Shown: positions 6,186 to 7,684 of the stretch, one piece after another | Numbering within the stretch: position 1 is the first letter of the stretch | Layout: each line of letters begins with the position of its first letter | Assembly (NCBI GenBank): GCA_001795235.1 | Contig: MGNZ01000034.1 | Location: 1-7,684 of the forward strand | DNA: 7,684 nucleotides | From: Chloroflexi bacterium RBG_16_64_32 | Lineage (GTDB): Bacteria; Chloroflexota; Dehalococcoidia; SM23-28-2; RBG-16-64-32 | Direction: 5' to 3' | Position numbers and translations under genes: made by a program | Notes under the pieces: generated by a model | What the model saw: the letters and a program-made list of their open reading frames with translations, nothing else | Database searches by the model: none | What the model was told of the DNA's origin: nothing

Positions 6186-7346
6186 CTACGGTCCCTCCGA
6201 CGTGGGTGCCAGGCGGCGGATCTCGTCCGCGTTGCTGTAGTAGATGGTGCCGTCGGGGCTGACCTCAACGTCGAACCGGCAGTCTTCGGCGACGATGTCA
6301 TCGGCCGTGACCTGGTCCAGGTCCGGCCCGCCCAGCACCAGACGCCGCAGGAGCATCGTCTGGGACTCACAGACCAGAAGGGAGTCCCCGAGCAGGGGAT
6401 AAACGCCGGCCGAGGCAAACGCCAGCCCGGAAACCTCGACGAAGGAGAGGAAGTCCCCCGGCTGCGTCCCCTCATGGGCCAGGAGATGGATCGCGTTTTT
6501 GCCCTCTCCTGCTCCGCAATCGGAATATGGGAACTCGCCCACGTCGGGCCAGCCGTAGTTGGCGCCCGGTTCGATAAGGTTGATCTCCTCGCAGCTAACC
6601 GTGGTGTTGTCTGACCCGTAGATTGCGCCGGCCTCCGGGTGGAAGGCGAAGTCGAAGGGCTCGCGGAATCCGTATGCGTAGATGCGGGGATCGGCATCTG
6701 GGTCGTCAGCGAGCGGGTTGCCCGGCGCCGGCGACCCGTTGTCCTTATCGACGCGGAGCAGCTTACCGATGGGCATGCTCAGGTTCTGCACCAGTGGCGG
6801 CGCGTCGTAGTCTCCCAGGCTAAGGTAGAGGAAGCCGTCCGGGCCGAAGTGGATGTTGCCATTTGCGTTGAAACCGGGAGTGGCGGGGAGCGTCTCCGGT
6901 AGGTCGTTGACTATGACCTCTCGGTCCACGCCTTCGCTATCGCGGTCGGTGAAGCGCACCACCACGGGCCTGGCCACGGGCGTGTCGGGCTCCACGGGCT
7001 CCGTGAGGAAGGCGTAGAGATAGTGGTTCATCTCGAAATCGGGGTCCAGGGCCAGGCCGGTCAGACCCCAGTCCAGGTCGACGTACGTGGCCACCTCCAA
7101 TTGGGCGAACGGCTCCTCCTGCAGCACCCCGTCGGCGCTGACAACACGGATGGCGCCGGTGACTTGCTCGCCAAAGAACAGCCGTCCGTCGGGGGCTATG
7201 GCCATGGCGGCGGCCCGGTCTGCGGCGGCCACGCGCTCCGACTTCACTCCCAAGGTGCCGCCGCCACCACCGCCACAGGCGGTAGCCAGGAACAGCAGGA
7301 ACACGGTGACGAATGCTATCGCAACGATAGGCCGCCTCGCGCTCAT
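6186..7346 (-). CDS. PQQ-dependent sugar dehydrogenase-like lipoprotein (GSDH beta-propeller), catalytic His replaced
   Basis: A 386-residue exported protein. Residues 1-23 form a signal peptide with hydrophobic core VAIAFVTVFLLFL, and the lipobox-like LATAC puts a lipid-modified Cys at 24, followed by a poly-Gly linker. The rest is the six-bladed GSDH propeller: MAIAPDGRLFFGEQ (48-61), GLTGLALDPDF (94-104), NIHFGPDGFLYLSLGD (164-179), GKLLRVD (194-200), YAYGFREPFDFAFHP (224-238) and GANYGWPD (261-268). Relatives oxidise aldoses with PQQ and Ca2+. In soluble glucose dehydrogenase the catalytic His lies 8 residues before the G-P-D of the HFGPDG segment; here that place is Asn160 (GFNANGNIHFGPDG). 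The usual R-N-P of the PQQ site reads R-E-P (228-230). Four Cys beyond the lipobox (252, 277, 326, 356) could form two disulfides. Activity is therefore doubtful and it may be a binding or scaffold protein. It heads the operon containing the GT2 gene. Confidence 0.88.
   Translation of the reverse strand: MSARRPIVAIAFVTVFLLFLATACGGGGGGTLGVKSERVAAADRAAAMAIAPDGRLFFGEQVTGAIRVVSADGVLQEEPFAQLEVATYVDLDWGLTGLALDPDFEMNHYLYAFLTEPVEPDTPVARPVVVRFTDRDSEGVDREVIVNDLPETLPATPGFNANGNIHFGPDGFLYLSLGDYDAPPLVQNLSMPIGKLLRVDKDNGSPAPGNPLADDPDADPRIYAYGFREPFDFAFHPEAGAIYGSDNTTVSCEEINLIEPGANYGWPDVGEFPYSDCGAGEGKNAIHLLAHEGTQPGDFLSFVEVSGLAFASAGVYPLLGDSLLVCESQTMLLRRLVLGGPDLDQVTADDIVAEDCRFDVEVSPDGTIYYSNADEIRRLAPTSEGP
6193..6198 (-). 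promoter_or_regulatory. Ribosome-binding site of the GT2 gene, inside the upstream coding end
   Basis: GGAGGG on the minus strand sits about 10 nt before the ATG at 6182, within the last codons of the lipoprotein gene (stop TAG at 6188-6186). This fixes the GT2 start and points to translational coupling. Confidence 0.75.
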
Positions 7347-7354
7347 TTTCGTAG

Positions 7355-7363
7355 ACTATACCA
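7355..7363 (-). promoter_or_regulatory. Extended -10 promoter giving a nearly leaderless lipoprotein transcript
   Basis: On the minus strand the 9-mer TGGTATAGT has the form TG-n-TATAAT, an extended -10 that can work without a -35; none is seen at the right distance. A start about 6-7 nt downstream falls at 7346-7349, on or just before the ATG at 7346. The ATG has no Shine-Dalgarno sequence (preceding bases TCTACGAAA), which fits a leaderless message. Confidence 0.5.
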
Positions 7364-7401
7364 CGCGTGTGCGCAACGAGATTCGGGGAAGGTGCATCAT
7401 C

Positions 7402-7427
7402 ACTTCTGGTAGTATATTTCCAGGAGT
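7402..7427 (+). repeat. 8-bp inverted repeat over a -10-like box and ribosome-binding site
   Basis: ACTTCTGG (7402-7409) and CCAGGAGT (7420-7427) are inverted copies with one mismatch, which would be a G-U pair in RNA. They flank the AT-rich core TAGTATATTT. The right arm contains AGGAG (7422-7426), the ribosome-binding site of the small ORF at 7434, and the core contains TATATT (7413-7418), a -10-like box. It could be an operator in DNA or, if transcription starts upstream, a hairpin hiding the ribosome-binding site. Confidence 0.5.
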
Positions 7428-7433
7428 CAGGGC

Positions 7434-7562
7434 GTGAAGTCAAAGGTGCGAGCGAAGATTTCTCTCAGCGTACCCGTCGAAATCCGAGAGAACCGTCAGC
7501 TTGAGGTACAAAGGAACGCCCGGTCCACGCTCGCCGGCTGCGCTGGATCAGGCCCGGGTTAG
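7434..7562 (+). CDS. Small 42-residue protein or leader peptide with a ribbon-helix-helix-like start
   Basis: A 42-codon frame from GTG 7434 to TAG 7560-7562. AGGAG at 7422-7426 is 7 nt before the GTG, a good ribosome-binding site. The first residues, KSKVRAKISLSVPVEIREN, resemble the opening strand and first turn of ribbon-helix-helix DNA-binding proteins (pattern K-x-x-I-S-x-S-V/L-P), the class found in many antitoxins. After about residue 20 the likeness fades: LEVQRNARSTLAGCAGSGPG does not give a clean second helix. It may be a truncated or frameshifted copy, a genuine tiny protein, or a leader peptide, since the next reading frame starts 3 nt after the TAG in the same phase. Function unknown. 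Confidence 0.45.
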   Translation: MKSKVRAKISLSVPVEIRENRQLEVQRNARSTLAGCAGSGPG

Positions 7563-7565
7563 TTG

Positions 7566-7684
7566 ATGGCCGGAGAACAAGCTGCCTGGAAGCGGCCTAC
7601 CCTACAGCGCTGGTGGAGCGCCCTCAACTCTGGGTATTTCGACCGTCTGACCACGCCTTGGACCCGTACAATCGCCCTCACCCT
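7566..7684 (+). CDS. N-terminal fragment of an unidentified protein (3' partial)
   Basis: From ATG 7566 the frame is open to the window edge, 39 full codons. It reads MAGEQAAWKRPTLQRWW and continues SALNSGYFDRLTTPWTRTIALT. The aromatic and basic start followed by the first residues of a hydrophobic run (TIALT) suggests a cytoplasmic lead-in to a first membrane helix, but too little is visible to name a family. No separate Shine-Dalgarno sequence is seen. It lies in the same phase as the 42-codon ORF, with only TAG and TTG between them, so translation may be coupled, or the two may once have been one frame. Confidence 0.4.
   Translation, partial: MAGEQAAWKRPTLQRWWSALNSGYFDRLTTPWTRTIALT

Noticed and set aside
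6009..6614. 201-codon plus-strand frame spanning the GT2/lipoprotein junction
   Set aside because: It is antisense to two well-supported genes, crosses their boundary, and shows no recognisable domain.
1..7684. CRISPR arrays, tRNA genes, insertion sequences, attachment sites
   Set aside because: No regularly spaced direct repeats, no tRNA-like cloverleaf signatures, and no transposase or integrase coding were seen on either strand.

Overview
The window reads as a piece of chromosome from a GC-rich bacterium, with genes on both strands, short gaps, and no rRNA, tRNA, CRISPR or transposase gene. The gene content is typical of Chloroflexota (SAR202/Dehalococcoidia-like or relatives): a large predicted-ATPase/cyclase-type protein with a TPR-like C-terminal half, an Ldh_2-family dehydrogenase beside an RraA-family enzyme, and a glycine-linker lipoprotein of the glucose/sorbosone dehydrogenase fold. 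This assignment is an inference from gene content, not a phylogeny.

Layout. (1) 2-1327 (+): C-terminal 441 residues of a TPR-rich protein whose N-terminus lies outside the window. (2) 1444-3214 (+): a two-gene unit, Ldh_2 dehydrogenase followed 16 nt later by an RraA-family aldolase/decarboxylase-like protein. It is preceded by a TATAAT box at 1370. (3) 3245-3937 (-): a single-pass membrane protein with an Ala/Asp/Thr-rich stalk and a probable NTF2-like outer domain. Its 3' end faces that of the RraA gene. (4) 3938-4221: a divergent, gene-free promoter region. (5) 4222-5434 (+): a GtrA-family membrane protein, then a class I SAM-dependent methyltransferase. (6) 7346-5472 (-): a PQQ-dehydrogenase-like lipoprotein followed 3 nt later by a dolichol/polyprenol-phosphate-mannose-synthase-like GT2 glycosyltransferase. 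(7) 7347-7684: a divergent promoter region, then a 42-codon ORF with a good ribosome-binding site whose start resembles a ribbon-helix-helix protein, then a second reading frame in the same phase that runs off the window.

How the genes may work together. Ldh_2 plus RraA suggest catabolism of a 2-hydroxy/2-oxo acid: oxidation or reduction at C2, then retro-aldol cleavage or decarboxylation. GtrA, methyltransferase and DPM-like GT2 suggest a polyprenyl-phosphate-sugar step in envelope glycan building, with the GT2 lacking its own membrane anchor and GtrA as a possible membrane partner. The two halves are on opposite strands, so this link rests on proximity.

The points most worth a second look are the Asn replacing the expected catalytic His in the PQQ-dehydrogenase-like lipoprotein, the inverted repeat that overlaps the -10-like box and ribosome-binding site of the small ORF at 7434, and the split GT2/GtrA arrangement. 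I see no clear evidence of a wholly new system.
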